Assembly (NCBI GenBank): GCA_017521285.1
Contig: JAFXDG010000048.1
Location: 1-55,781, forward strand
DNA length: 55,781 nucleotides
Source: Bacteroidaceae bacterium
GTDB lineage: Bacteria; Bacteroidota; Bacteroidia; Bacteroidales; Bacteroidaceae
Direction of reading: 5' to 3'
In this document: piece after piece, positions 17,350 to 26,008 of the stretch
Layout of the letters: every line of letters begins with the position of its first letter
Position numbering within the stretch: the first letter of the stretch is position 1
Program-made: the position numbers and the translations under genes
The notes under the pieces: generated by a model
Told to the model about the DNA's origin: nothing
The model's input: the letters and a program-made list of their open reading frames with translations, nothing else
Database searches by the model: none

Positions 17350-17718
17350 TCACTTCATAAATGCAAAATATACGGCCGCAACCAGGCAAAGGAAAGCGGC
17401 AGCATGGTTCCAATGAAGCGATTCACCCTTGAACAGAGTGGTGACAATAACGGTGAAAACCACCAACGAGACGGCCTCTTGGATGACCTTGAGCTGCATC
17501 AGCGAATAGGGGCCTCCGTTCCCATTGAAGCCGATACGGTTGGCAGGCACCGCCAAACAATACTCGAAAAAGGCGACACACCACGAAAAGACAATCACCC
17601 CAATCAGTGGCCACGAATTGCTGATTTTCATCTCCTGCAACTTCAGATGGCCATACCAGGCCAATGTCATCAGCACATTGGAACCTATCAAAAGCAATAC
17701 GGTATAGACACTTTTCAT
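17350..17718 (-). CDS. DMT-type small membrane protein (DUF486)
   Basis: 122 residues with four predicted membrane helices (about 5-22, 36-55, 72-95, 100-120). The segments NVLMTLAWYGHLK, FSWCVAFFEYCLAVPANRIG and SLMQLKVIQEAVSLVVF match the DUF486 family, distant relatives of small multidrug-resistance/DMT transporters. No substrate is known. It lies 25 nt downstream of ttcA on the same strand. Confidence 0.85.
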   Translation of the reverse strand: MKSVYTVLLLIGSNVLMTLAWYGHLKLQEMKISNSWPLIGVIVFSWCVAFFEYCLAVPANRIGFNGNGGPYSLMQLKVIQEAVSLVVFTVIVTTLFKGESLHWNHAAAFLCLVAAVYFAFMK

Positions 17719-17743
17719 ATATATTTTTTAAATAGTAAGAGTT

Positions 17744-18487
17744 TCACAGTTTGTCGGGCAACAAGTCTTCCTGCACATTGGTCATGCTCCCCCACAGGCT
17801 GTATCGTGCCTCGGGGTTCAGCCTTTCCAATTCCTTGAAGATACGCTTCATCTCTGACCGGTTCGAAGCCTCTTCGTAGGGGCAGTTCTTCACTTGCTTG
17901 CGGTATTGGTGCCATCGGGCGAGTTCCTCCAAGTCACTCTCGTGCACCAGGCACATGGGGCGGATGATGGTCATGTCGAACTTACGCATCACCAACTTGG
18001 GCGGCATGGAGCTGAAAGCCCCCTGGAAGGTGATGTTCATCAGGAGGGTTTCAAGAATGTCATCCATGTGGTGTCCCAAGGCTATTTTGTTACACCCCCA
18101 CTCCTTTGCCACGGTAAAAAGGGCTTTCCTGCGATTCCACGAACAGAGGAAACAGGGCGATTTGCGGGTGTCGGTCGTAGGGTCAAACGAGGTCTCATAC
18201 ACTTGGAAACTGACCCCCAAACGCTCGCAAAACGAGCGCAAATACTCCACATCTGACTGATAGGGTATGTTCGTCATGCACACATGAACTGCCTTCACCT
18301 GGAAATGTGGGCGATGGATGCGGGCGCGGGCGGACAACAGCTCCAGCAATGCCAATGAGTCCTTCCCTCCCGACAATCCGACCAATATCACGTCGCCATC
18401 GTCAATCAGACGATAGTTCACCACCCCCTTGCGAAAATGCTTGGTGATACGGTGCATCAGCAGTTCTTCTTCCGTAAATTGTGCCAT
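17744..18487 (-). CDS. ttcA: TtcA-type PP-loop ATPase (tRNA 2-thiocytidine biosynthesis family)
   Basis: 247 residues. The PP-loop SGGKDS lies at 39-44, and a Cys pair C112-x2-C115 (PCFLCSWNRR) sits where TtcA proteins hold their Fe-S cluster; Cys70 or another cysteine would complete the set. GHHMDDILETLLMN is the family's conserved helix. TtcA thiolates cytidine 32 in certain tRNAs. It is shorter than E. coli TtcA (311 residues), as seen in many anaerobes, so a related thiolase with another target remains possible. Confidence 0.8.
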   Translation of the reverse strand: MAQFTEEELLMHRITKHFRKGVVNYRLIDDGDVILVGLSGGKDSLALLELLSARARIHRPHFQVKAVHVCMTNIPYQSDVEYLRSFCERLGVSFQVYETSFDPTTDTRKSPCFLCSWNRRKALFTVAKEWGCNKIALGHHMDDILETLLMNITFQGAFSSMPPKLVMRKFDMTIIRPMCLVHESDLEELARWHQYRKQVKNCPYEEASNRSEMKRIFKELERLNPEARYSLWGSMTNVQEDLLPDKL

Positions 18488-18578
18488 ATATTTATAAAAA
18501 CGGTGGCAAAATTACATGAAAAAGCACATTTTGACCAACATTTCACAGTAAAAAGGTGATATTTACTGAAAATTTTCG

Positions 18579-18586
18579 TACTTTTG
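18579..18586 (+). promoter_or_regulatory. -7 box (TACTTTTG) of the TPR/PD40 gene
   Basis: TACTTTTG matches TAnnTTTG 44 bp before the start at 18630. A matching -33 box is not clear. Confidence 0.5.
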
Positions 18587-18629
18587 ACGGGTCTTTACGA
18601 CAGAATTCATCATTAAATGTATAGCAAAA

Positions 18630-20069
18630 ATGAGATTTTACAGATATTTACTACTGCTGGGATGGTTACCCTTGATGGCTTTGTCTGCATCGGCACAAAA
18701 TCAGGAACAGGCCAAACGCCTGTTCAATGCAGGCAAATACGAGGAAGCCAAACCGGCATTTGAAAAACTGCTCAAAAGGAATCCCAAGAACGGAAGCCTC
18801 AACTACTGGTATGGAGTCTGTCTGTACGAAACAGGGGAAGCCGACAAGTGTCTGCCCTATCTGAAACATGCGGCAGACCGCGATGTGCGCGAAGCCAACC
18901 GGTACCTGGCCATGTTTTATAGCGATTCGTACCGCTTCAGCGAGGCCGAAGAGAGTTGGGAAACATACTTCGAACTGATGGAAAAGGCAAAGAAACCGAC
19001 CGAACCCTATCAGGCGGCATACGACCGGGCTTCGTTAGGACGACAGATGCTCAGGAGCATCAGGGACATAACCTTTGTGGATAGTGTGGTGACAGACAAA
19101 GCCACATTCCTGACCGCCTACAACATGAGCAAAGAGGCGGGCGCACTATCAACCTACAACCAATTCTTCAACCAGAAGGACCAGCCGAAAGGCATCGTAT
19201 ATCAGACCGAGACAAAGAACAAAATCTACTACAGCTCGGCCAACAACGGGAAAGAATCCCTCTATACCGCCGACAGGCTGACTGACAAGTGGGAGAATGG
19301 GAAACCCCTAAACGGATTGGATGAGAAGAACAACAACAATTACCCCTTTATCCTTTCAGACGGTGTGACCCTCTATTTTGCAGCTGACGGAGAAGAGTCG
19401 TTGGGAGGATATGACATCTTCATCACCCGATACAATAGCGAAAACAACCAATATCTGAAGCCTGAGAACATAGGTATGCCCTTCAACTCGCCAGCCAACG
19501 ACTACATGCTGGTCATCGACGAGTTCAACAACCTGGGATGGTTCGCCTCTGACCGCAACCAACCCGAAGGGAAGGTCTGCATCTACACATTCATTCCGAA
19601 TGAGAAGAACACGACACTGGACGAAGAATTGTTTGACACCGAACACCTGCGCCGCCGGGCACAACTGGTATCCATCAAGGACACCTGGAAAAACAATCAG
19701 GAGATGCAACGCGCCAAGCAACGCATAGCCAGTGCCAAATATACTGAAACGGAAAGCAAAGAGGTGCAAAAGGATTTTGAGCTGATTATTGATGACCTCA
19801 CCACCTACTACACCCTGAAGGATTTCCGCTCCAAAGAGGCACGCGAACTGGCGACCCGCTGGATACAGGAGACAAAGAATCTGACCGCACTCAGCAACCA
19901 ATTGGAGCAAAAGCGCGCTGCCTATATCCAAGCCAATGCCACACAACGAAACAACATGAAGGCTGGCATTCTCGACATGGAGAAACGCATCGCACAAATG
20001 GAACAATCGGTGGCCAAATTAAGGTTGGAGACTTGCAACACCGAAAACCGTCACTTAGGAAAGAAGTAG
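18630..20069 (+). CDS. exported TPR and PD40 beta-propeller protein
   Basis: 479 residues with a signal peptide ending SASAQ (about 22). Residues about 25-130 contain TPR-like repeats (FNAGKYEEAKPAFEKLLKRNPKNGSLNYWYGVCLYETGEA). Residues about 190-330 carry PD40/WD40-like blades (IYYSSANNGKESLYTA, LYFAADGEESLGGYDIFITRY, LGWFASDRNQPEGKVCIYTF). A helical, coiled-coil-like tail follows (about 345-479). This resembles the front part of PorE-type envelope proteins but lacks the OmpA-like peptidoglycan-binding end. It is probably a periplasmic scaffold. NfeD and floA follow after 50 nt. Confidence 0.75.
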   Translation: MRFYRYLLLLGWLPLMALSASAQNQEQAKRLFNAGKYEEAKPAFEKLLKRNPKNGSLNYWYGVCLYETGEADKCLPYLKHAADRDVREANRYLAMFYSDSYRFSEAEESWETYFELMEKAKKPTEPYQAAYDRASLGRQMLRSIRDITFVDSVVTDKATFLTAYNMSKEAGALSTYNQFFNQKDQPKGIVYQTETKNKIYYSSANNGKESLYTADRLTDKWENGKPLNGLDEKNNNNYPFILSDGVTLYFAADGEESLGGYDIFITRYNSENNQYLKPENIGMPFNSPANDYMLVIDEFNNLGWFASDRNQPEGKVCIYTFIPNEKNTTLDEELFDTEHLRRRAQLVSIKDTWKNNQEMQRAKQRIASAKYTETESKEVQKDFELIIDDLTTYYTLKDFRSKEARELATRWIQETKNLTALSNQLEQKRAAYIQANATQRNNMKAGILDMEKRIAQMEQSVAKLRLETCNTENRHLGKK

Positions 20070-20119
20070 CTACGAGTGACAACTCATAATTCATAATTCA
20101 AAATTCATAATTAGAAAAA

Positions 20120-20587
20120 ATGGACATACTCATCATCATCGGCCTGCTCATCGCAGGTATTATTCTGCTCTTGCTGGAAGTCTTTCTCTTCCCAGGTATC
20201 AGTCTGGCCGGCATCGGTGCTACCGCTTGCATCATATATGCCAATGTACACGCTTTCACGGAATTGGGCACTTGGCCAGGTATCATCACATTGATCATCT
20301 CCATCATCAGCAGCATCCTGGTTTTCGTATGGTTCATGCGCTCCAAATCGCTTGACCGGCTGGCTCTGAAGAAAGATATTGACTCAACCGTGAAGCAACC
20401 CGAAGCTGCCACCATCCAACCAGGCGACACAGGCATAGCCCTTACCCGATTGGCACAGATTGGCAATGCCCAATTCGGCGACCGTATCGTAGAGGTGAAG
20501 ACTACGGGAGACTTCATCGATGCCAAAACACCCATTGTGGTGGAGCGCATCACCAACGGCATCATCTTCGTTGCCACCCAAGCATAA
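20120..20587 (+). CDS. NfeD-type membrane protein
   Basis: 155 residues: two or three membrane helices (about 2-50 and 53-75), then a small OB-fold beta domain (about 95-155; ALTRLAQIGNAQFGDRIVEVKTTGDFIDAKTPIVVERI). This is the short NfeD form that partners flotillin-like proteins, consistent with floA 39 nt downstream. The pair is thought to organise membrane microdomains. An AT-rich repetitive linker (TAATTCATAATTCAAAATTC at 20090-20109) lies just upstream. Confidence 0.85.
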   Translation: MDILIIIGLLIAGIILLLLEVFLFPGISLAGIGATACIIYANVHAFTELGTWPGIITLIISIISSILVFVWFMRSKSLDRLALKKDIDSTVKQPEAATIQPGDTGIALTRLAQIGNAQFGDRIVEVKTTGDFIDAKTPIVVERITNGIIFVATQA

Positions 20588-20626
20588 TTTCGATTCAATT
20601 TTTAACTTTTTAATTTCAATTGCTTT

Positions 20627-21613
20627 ATGTACATGCCATTCATTGTCATTGTCGGAGCTATCATTTTTATCTCCGTCTTTTTCCACTATGTGCCGTTCAT
20701 CCTGTGGTTGTCGGCCAAAGTATCAGGCGTAAACATTTCGCTCATCCAGCTCTTCCTGATGCGCATCCGTAATGTACCGCCATCAGTTATCGTGCAAGCC
20801 CTCATCGAAGCCCACAAGGCAGGCTTGAGCACCATCACCCGTGACGAATTGGAAGCACACTACCTGGCTGGTGGCCACGTTGAAAAAGTGGTACATGCAT
20901 TGGTGTCAGCTTCGAAAGCCAACATCGAACTCTCTTTCCAGATGGCTACAGCCATCGACCTTGCCGGACGCGATGTGTTCGAGGCCGTGCAGATGTCAGT
21001 TAACCCCAAAGTGATTGACACACCACCCGTAACCGCCGTAGCCAAAGATGGTATCCAGCTCATAGCCAAGGCTCGTGTAACCGTGCGTGCCAACATCCGT
21101 CAATTGGTGGGTGGAGCCGGTGAAGACACCGTATTGGCCCGTGTAGGCGAAGGTATCGTATCGTCCATCGGTTCGTCAGAAAACCACAAGAGTGTGCTCG
21201 AAAATCCCGACTCCATCTCCAAACTTGTACTCCGCAAAGGTTTGGATGCAGGTACGGCTTTCGAAATTCTCTCCATCGACATTGCCGATATTGATATAGG
21301 TAAGAACATCGGTGCTGCCCTTCAAATAGACCAAGCCAATGCCGACAAGAACATTGCCCAAGCCAAGGCTGAAGAGCGTCGTGCCATGGCCGTAGCCAGC
21401 GAACAGGAGATGAAAGCCAAAGCCGAAGAGGCACGCGCCATGGTTATCCAAGCCGAGGCCGAAGTACCCAAGGCTATGGCCGAAGCTTTCCGTTCAGGAA
21501 ACCTGGGCATCATGGATTACTACCGCATGAAGAACATCCAAGCCGACACACAGATGCGCGACAGCATTGCACATCCCGAAACCGGATGCTCTTGCGAACC
21601 ATTGGATAAATAA
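20627..21613 (+). CDS. floA: flotillin-like protein FloA
   Basis: 328 residues with a hairpin membrane segment near the N-terminus (about 3-30), an SPFH-type domain (about 100-230; [27 protein letters not shown]) and an Ala/Glu-rich coiled coil (about 230-285; [27 protein letters not shown]), which is the bacterial flotillin layout. It scaffolds membrane domains. It follows NfeD directly, the usual pairing. A GTG or ATG two codons later (20633) is an equally good start. Confidence 0.9.
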   Translation: MYMPFIVIVGAIIFISVFFHYVPFILWLSAKVSGVNISLIQLFLMRIRNVPPSVIVQALIEAHKAGLSTITRDELEAHYLAGGHVEKVVHALVSASKANIELSFQMATAIDLAGRDVFEAVQMSVNPKVIDTPPVTAVAKDGIQLIAKARVTVRANIRQLVGGAGEDTVLARVGEGIVSSIGSSENHKSVLENPDSISKLVLRKGLDAGTAFEILSIDIADIDIGKNIGAALQIDQANADKNIAQAKAEERRAMAVASEQEMKAKAEEARAMVIQAEAEVPKAMAEAFRSGNLGIMDYYRMKNIQADTQMRDSIAHPETGCSCEPLDK

Positions 21614-21622
21614 ATTCATTCA

Positions 21623-21695
21623 CAATTTACCATTTACCATGTTGTACAATTCCGTGTATCGCATAGCAAAATTGTACCGGGTAAATGGTAAATTG
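21623..21695. terminator. hairpin element after floA
   Basis: CAATTTACCATTTACC (21623-21638) and GGTAAATGGTAAATTG (21680-21695) are perfect 16-bp inverted repeats, with a second inner match GTACAATT/AATTGTAC. It could terminate floA transcription, or be a palindromic repeat like the other AT-rich ones in this genome. Confidence 0.6.
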
Positions 21696-21737
21696 CTATA
21701 CTCAAAGTCACAACCTTACACAACTTAAATTATTGTC

Positions 21738-23222
21738 ATGAAAAAGAAAATCCTTACAACCATCTGTGCATGTGCCTTGTCACTGTTTGCCATAGCACAA
21801 GAAGCAACCCAGTCATCCAAACCAGCCTCCCTCCGCTTCGATTTTGGTGGTGGAGAAATAGCCGAAGGGTTCATTGGAGTTTCAGCTACAACGGCTTATT
21901 CCGAAATACAAGGCTATGGATTTGAGGACGGAGCCAACATTTCCGAAATCATCCGCACCCCGAAACGAAAGAAAGCCATAGACCCATTGGCCTACGACTT
22001 TATTACGAGCAATGATGGCACCCCTTTCCGCTTCTCAATCAAGCTACCCGAAGGAAATTACAAAGTAACCGTCACCTTGGGAGACAAGAACGGTACATCC
22101 AAGACTACCGTCAGAGCAGAAACCCGTCGCTTGATGCTCGAAAGTGCCACTACCGCCAAGGGCGAAATACGCAAAGAGAGTTTCAACGTCAACATACGTA
22201 CACCCAAACTTTCAGCCGGCAATGCCATCAAACTCGATTCACACGAATGGGATGCCAAGACAGGCACCATCAAAACCCTCACATGGGACGACAAACTGAC
22301 TATCCAATTCAACGATGAGCAACCGTGTGTATGCGCCATAGAGATTGAGCCATTGGACGAGGCCATCACTGTTTTCGTCATTGGTGACTCCACCGTTACC
22401 GACCAACGTTCGGCCGGCACATGGGCACAATACCTCCCCCGTTGGTTCAAGGGCAATGTCGTAATTGCCAACCATGCCGAATCAGGTCAGACTCTCAAGG
22501 GCTTCCGTTTCCAACGCCGATGGGACAAAGTGATGGAAAGTATCAAGGAAGGAGACTACCTGTTTATCCAACTGGGCACCAACGATGAAAAGAAGAGAGG
22601 GCACGACCCCATGTGGCCAGCCGATGACCATGCGGGTGATTGGATAAGGACTCACTCTGATGCTGAAACTGATTACATTTGGGAACTTGCCATCATGGCC
22701 GTCGAGGCACGTCGCCACGGTGTGACCCCCGTCATCGTATCGCCCATGAGCAAATTTGACCGTAGAAACCTGAAAGCCACCCACGTCATGGATGCTTACG
22801 GAAAGAATGCTCCCAAAGCCGCAGAATTGGCCCAATGCGCTTACATCGACCTATGGGGTATGAGCATTGACATCATCAATGCTGTAGGCGAAGATGCCCT
22901 GCACGTCTATTCCGATGGCACACACACCAACGATTACGGAGGCTATCTCTACTCGCTCTGTATCGCCAAAGGCATTAAAGAAAACGGACTTGACTTGGCC
23001 AACTACCTGGTTGATGACTTGATTGATATCGACCCCAAGAATCCCACTCCCCGATATGCCGACTTCACCGTCCCCATTGAGAAGCGGGCAGCCCCTCGTC
23101 AAAAGGGTGCCACTTCCATGGGATTTGCTGCAGAAGGATTGGCTCCCGGCCAACGTTTCCCCGGTGACACACAAGGCGAAGCCGAATACCGTGCGGCCCA
23201 AAAGGCAAAACAAAAGAAATAA
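21738..23222 (+). CDS. secreted SGNH esterase, rhamnogalacturonan acetylesterase type (CE12-like)
   Basis: 494 residues with a signal peptide ending AIAQ (about 20). Residues about 30-200 form a beta-rich, galactose-binding-like domain (LRFDFGGGEIAEGF, GTPFRFSIKLPEGNYKVTVTLGD). The SGNH domain follows: block I VIGDSTVTDQR with Ser218, block III LGTNDE, and block V DGTHTNDYG with the Asp-His pair. Such enzymes remove acetyl groups from pectic rhamnogalacturonan, outside the cytoplasm. The neighbours are not pectin genes, so its substrate is inferred from family only. The nucleoside phosphorylase gene follows after about 20-40 nt. Confidence 0.8.
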   Translation: MKKKILTTICACALSLFAIAQEATQSSKPASLRFDFGGGEIAEGFIGVSATTAYSEIQGYGFEDGANISEIIRTPKRKKAIDPLAYDFITSNDGTPFRFSIKLPEGNYKVTVTLGDKNGTSKTTVRAETRRLMLESATTAKGEIRKESFNVNIRTPKLSAGNAIKLDSHEWDAKTGTIKTLTWDDKLTIQFNDEQPCVCAIEIEPLDEAITVFVIGDSTVTDQRSAGTWAQYLPRWFKGNVVIANHAESGQTLKGFRFQRRWDKVMESIKEGDYLFIQLGTNDEKKRGHDPMWPADDHAGDWIRTHSDAETDYIWELAIMAVEARRHGVTPVIVSPMSKFDRRNLKATHVMDAYGKNAPKAAELAQCAYIDLWGMSIDIINAVGEDALHVYSDGTHTNDYGGYLYSLCIAKGIKENGLDLANYLVDDLIDIDPKNPTPRYADFTVPIEKRAAPRQKGATSMGFAAEGLAPGQRFPGDTQGEAEYRAAQKAKQKK

Positions 23223-23241
23223 GAGAACATGGATAAAAGAC

Positions 23242-24201
23242 ATGTATAAAAAAGTTCAAGACATGAAAGATTATCATACAGAAAAGCAATCCACTCCCCT
23301 CCCCTGTGGAGGGGCTGGAGGAGGGTCTTCTTTTTTCCCTGAATCTGAGCTTATCATCAATCCCGATGGCACCATCTTCCACCTTCACCTGCTTCCCGAG
23401 CAATTGGCCGACAAAGTGATATTGGTGGGCGACCCTGGACGTGTTGCCCTCGTGGCTTCACATTTCGACTCCATAGAGTGCACCGTCGAGAGCCGTGAGT
23501 TCAAGACCATAACCGGCACTTACAAGGGCAAACGTATCAGCGCCCTATCTACAGGCATCGGATGCGACAACATTGATATTGTAATGAACGAACTGGATGC
23601 ATTGGCCAACATTGACTTTACCACGCGTAGCGAAAAGCCCAACCATCGCACACTCGAATTGGTACGTATTGGCACCTGTGGTGGCTTGCAACCCGACACT
23701 CCAATCGGCACCTTCATCCTCTCGGAAAAAAGTATCGGTTTCGATGGCTTGCTCAACTTCTATACCGGACGTGACCAAGTGTGCGACCTCGCTCTCGAAA
23801 AGGCATTCAAGCAACACGTCGATTGGCCATCCTCTATGGGAAATCCCTACGTAGCACCTGCAGATACAGAACTCACCACCCGCATAGCAGGAGACGGAAG
23901 CGATACGGTGCGTGGCATCACCATTGCTTGTGGCGGGTTCTTCGGTCCCCAAGGGCGCAAACTACGCATCCCATTGGCACATCCGACACTGAATGAAAAG
24001 ATCATGTCTTTCGCTCACGAAGGCTTACATATCACAAACTTCGAAATGGAGAGTTCAGCCTTAGCCGGTCTGTCCTTATTGCTCGAACACAAAGCCACCA
24101 CCGTCTGCATGGTCATCGCCAACCGCCTGGCCAAAGAGGCTAACGCCAATTACAAGACCTCCATTGACACCCTCATCTCTCTTGTATTGGAAAGGATTTA
24201 G
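23242..24201 (+). CDS. nucleoside phosphorylase (uridine phosphorylase family)
   Basis: 319 residues from the ATG at 23242 (an ATG at 23263 is the alternative). The conserved PNP/UDP family core begins at FPESELIINPDG and includes LVGDPGRV, RIGTCGGLQP and NFEMESSALAGLS, the phosphate- and ribose-binding segments. It cleaves nucleosides with phosphate in the cytoplasm for salvage. The N-terminus holds a translated copy of the bracketing element (STPLPCGGAGGGSS), and no in-frame ATG lies between it and the core. The longer open frame from 23023 begins with TTG inside the esterase gene and is not the real start. Confidence 0.85.
   Translation: MYKKVQDMKDYHTEKQSTPLPCGGAGGGSSFFPESELIINPDGTIFHLHLLPEQLADKVILVGDPGRVALVASHFDSIECTVESREFKTITGTYKGKRISALSTGIGCDNIDIVMNELDALANIDFTTRSEKPNHRTLELVRIGTCGGLQPDTPIGTFILSEKSIGFDGLLNFYTGRDQVCDLALEKAFKQHVDWPSSMGNPYVAPADTELTTRIAGDGSDTVRGITIACGGFFGPQGRKLRIPLAHPTLNEKIMSFAHEGLHITNFEMESSALAGLSLLLEHKATTVCMVIANRLAKEANANYKTSIDTLISLVLERI
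23290..23329 (+). repeat. single copy of the bracketing element inside a coding sequence
   Basis: CCACTCCCCTCCCC ... GGAGGAGGGTCTTC is read in frame as STPLPCGGAGGGSS. Unlike the other copies it has no inverted partner after the preceding stop codon at 23222. Confidence 0.85.
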
Positions 24202-24373
24202 GGGCGTTCATTGCACCTCTTCACACACCTTTGACTTAAAAATATCAAGAATCAAGTACTTTAAAAACTTCATACATTACCTTGTTCGGTATAATCAAAA
24301 CAGGCATTCCATATCGCGTTCCTCCAATGGTTAACAAACCATGATAATAAAGAAATACTATAGAACAAAGAAA

Positions 24374-24455
24374 AAAATGCGACTTGCATTTTTCAAAAAG
24401 CAAGTCGCATTTTCTGAAAAGCCAGTCGCATTTTAAGAAATGCAAGCCGCACTTT
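24374..24455. repeat. hairpin plus three direct repeats with an exact 21-bp period
   Basis: AAAATGCGACTTGC (24373-24386) and GCAAGTCGCATTTT (24400-24413) form a stem. The right arm repeats as GCCAGTCGCATTTT at 24421 and GCAAGCCGCACTTT at 24442, so starts are exactly 21 bp apart. On the minus strand the units read as heptapeptides of the form KC(D/G)xLF. The stem may terminate the minus-strand lipoprotein operon, whose last stop is at 24462. The rest of 24202-24461 shows no convincing gene. Confidence 0.75.
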
Positions 24456-24461
24456 TTTAGT

Positions 24462-25121
24462 TCAATTAACGGTACCTTCATATATATCGTTTTCACCCCA
24501 TGGACCAATACTTGCATCTACGCCACCACCTTTTTGCTTCACCGTAACCTGACAAGTGGCACTCTTGCCGCCTGCCGTGGCAGTGATGGTAGCGGCTCCT
24601 GCACCGATGGCCTTGACTGCTCCCGAAGAAGAGACGGTAGCTATTGAGGTATCGGAAGACTTCCATGTCACATCCTTGTCGGTGGCATTCTCCGGAAGGA
24701 CTTTCGCCGTAAGGGAATGACTCTCACCTACCGTCAGCGACAGTTCCGTGGATGAAAGCGTCACAGCGGTCACTTCTACAACATTTTCCTCCACTGTAAC
24801 CTGACAAGTGGCACTCTTGCCACCTGCTGTGGCAGTGATGGTAGCGGTTCCTGCACCGACGGCCTTGACTACTCCTGAAGAAGAGACGGTAGCTATTGAG
24901 GTATCGGAAGACTTCCATGTTACATTCTTGTCAGTGGCGTTCTCCGGAAGGACTTTCGCCGTAAGGGAATGACTCTCACCAACTGTCAGTATCAATTTGG
25001 TTTGTGACAAACGAACAGATGTCACTTCGATCGTCAACTCCGATTCATCGTCCCCTCCACAAGCGACAAAACACAACAAGACAAGTATCCATCCACACAA
25101 AAATAGAAAGATTTTTTTCAT
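24462..25121 (-). CDS. lipoprotein with two tandem BIG2 (bacterial Ig-like) domains
   Basis: 219 residues from the ATG at 25121. The signal peptide has lipobox FVAC followed by GGDDE, typical of Bacteroidales lipoproteins exported to the surface. Two BIG2 repeats of 84 residues each (VTVGESHSLTAKVLPENATDK, SSDTSIATVSSSG, ATITATAGGKSATCQVTV) are nearly identical. The C-terminal tail ASIGPWGENDIYEG resembles the last strand of fimbrillins. It is the last gene of the operon, 11 nt after the fimbrillin gene, and may be an adhesive or linker subunit of the same surface assembly (inference). Confidence 0.85.
   Translation of the reverse strand: MKKIFLFLCGWILVLLCFVACGGDDESELTIEVTSVRLSQTKLILTVGESHSLTAKVLPENATDKNVTWKSSDTSIATVSSSGVVKAVGAGTATITATAGGKSATCQVTVEENVVEVTAVTLSSTELSLTVGESHSLTAKVLPENATDKDVTWKSSDTSIATVSSSGAVKAIGAGAATITATAGGKSATCQVTVKQKGGGVDASIGPWGENDIYEGTVN
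24522..25025 (-). repeat. two tandem 252-bp copies encoding the BIG2 domains
   Basis: 24774-25025 and 24522-24773 are direct repeats, with long blocks identical at the DNA level (for example GACTTCCATGT flanks and the AAGGACTTTCGCCGTAAGG block near 24700 and 24950). This implies recent duplication or continuing gene conversion. Confidence 0.8.
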
Positions 25122-25132
25122 AGTCAATTGTA

Positions 25133-26008
25133 TTAGTTCCAATTACCTACACCACCGCCAATACTGATTTCTGCCTGTTGCGGATTCTCTGTAACAGTAA
25201 TGGTAATCGTGTGCTGATATCCTTGTTTGAAACTTATTGTTCCCTCCATCAGATAACTGATGTTACCCATGACAATTTCCACCAATGGGCGGCGAGTCGT
25301 GATATTCTGTGGAACAACAATAGCAACATAACGGTCTTTGGACAATTTCTGCATCTTGATGGACTGTGCACTGGCGTAAGCATCCTTGCAGGCACCACCT
25401 GCTGCCAAGTCAACGTTAGCTGTAGTGACAGTGTTGTGCAAAAATACTTCCATATTATCGGGAAGGTCTCCTTCAAAGTCCTTGCCCTTCACAATTTCCA
25501 CCAAGGCACGGCTCATCACATGACGGAACTTCAGACTGACAGGCGCTGTCCCTGCCTGTTGTCCTTCTGCTTTCGCCCACAGAAAGTCACTCAATGAATA
25601 ATTCTCAGCTATGCTTTGGTCGGTAAAGACCTTGAAGAGAAATGCTTCTGTGTCATTCACCTTCTCTGCATAGGGGTAATAAGCATAAACATTGTTCTTG
25701 CCTTCGTTCCAATAAAACGTACGCGATGGCGTCCACTTACTGCCATCATAAGAATAACGACCGTTGTTCACCGTGTTGCCAAATGGTTGGAGTATGGCAC
25801 CTTCCGGAACAACAAATACTCCGATTTGGTCTCCACTTTCAAAACCTGTACTTGTGGTACGAGTCTGCTGTGATGGGTAGATAGCCTCAATGCGGATTTC
25901 CTTTTCATTGATAGCCTTCTCCAAATTTTCATCATCTGAGCATGATGAGAATGCCAATGCAGCAAATGCGATGCTTACAAGTGGCAGAATGTTAGCGATT
26001 GATTTCAT
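25133..26008 (-). CDS. fimbrillin-family lipoprotein (Mfa-like)
   Basis: 291 residues with lipobox FSSC followed by SDDENLEK. The body matches the fimbrillin/Mfa_like pattern: TRTTSTGFESGDQIGVFV, NVYAYYPYAE, SLSDFLWAKAEG, SLKFRHVMSRALVEI, YVAIVVPQ and a C-terminal strand ending in GNWN. The same landmarks occur in the N-terminal third of the three large upstream proteins. Such proteins form fimbrial shafts or tips on the outer surface of Bacteroidales. Its start overlaps the stop of the upstream peptidase gene by 17 nt, implying coupled translation. Confidence 0.9.
   Translation of the reverse strand: MKSIANILPLVSIAFAALAFSSCSDDENLEKAINEKEIRIEAIYPSQQTRTTSTGFESGDQIGVFVVPEGAILQPFGNTVNNGRYSYDGSKWTPSRTFYWNEGKNNVYAYYPYAEKVNDTEAFLFKVFTDQSIAENYSLSDFLWAKAEGQQAGTAPVSLKFRHVMSRALVEIVKGKDFEGDLPDNMEVFLHNTVTTANVDLAAGGACKDAYASAQSIKMQKLSKDRYVAIVVPQNITTRRPLVEIVMGNISYLMEGTISFKQGYQHTITITVTENPQQAEISIGGGVGNWN

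Noticed and set aside
23023-23241. Long N-terminal extension of the nucleoside phosphorylase
   Set aside because: It begins with TTG inside the esterase gene in another frame; the first ATG after the esterase stop is at 23242.
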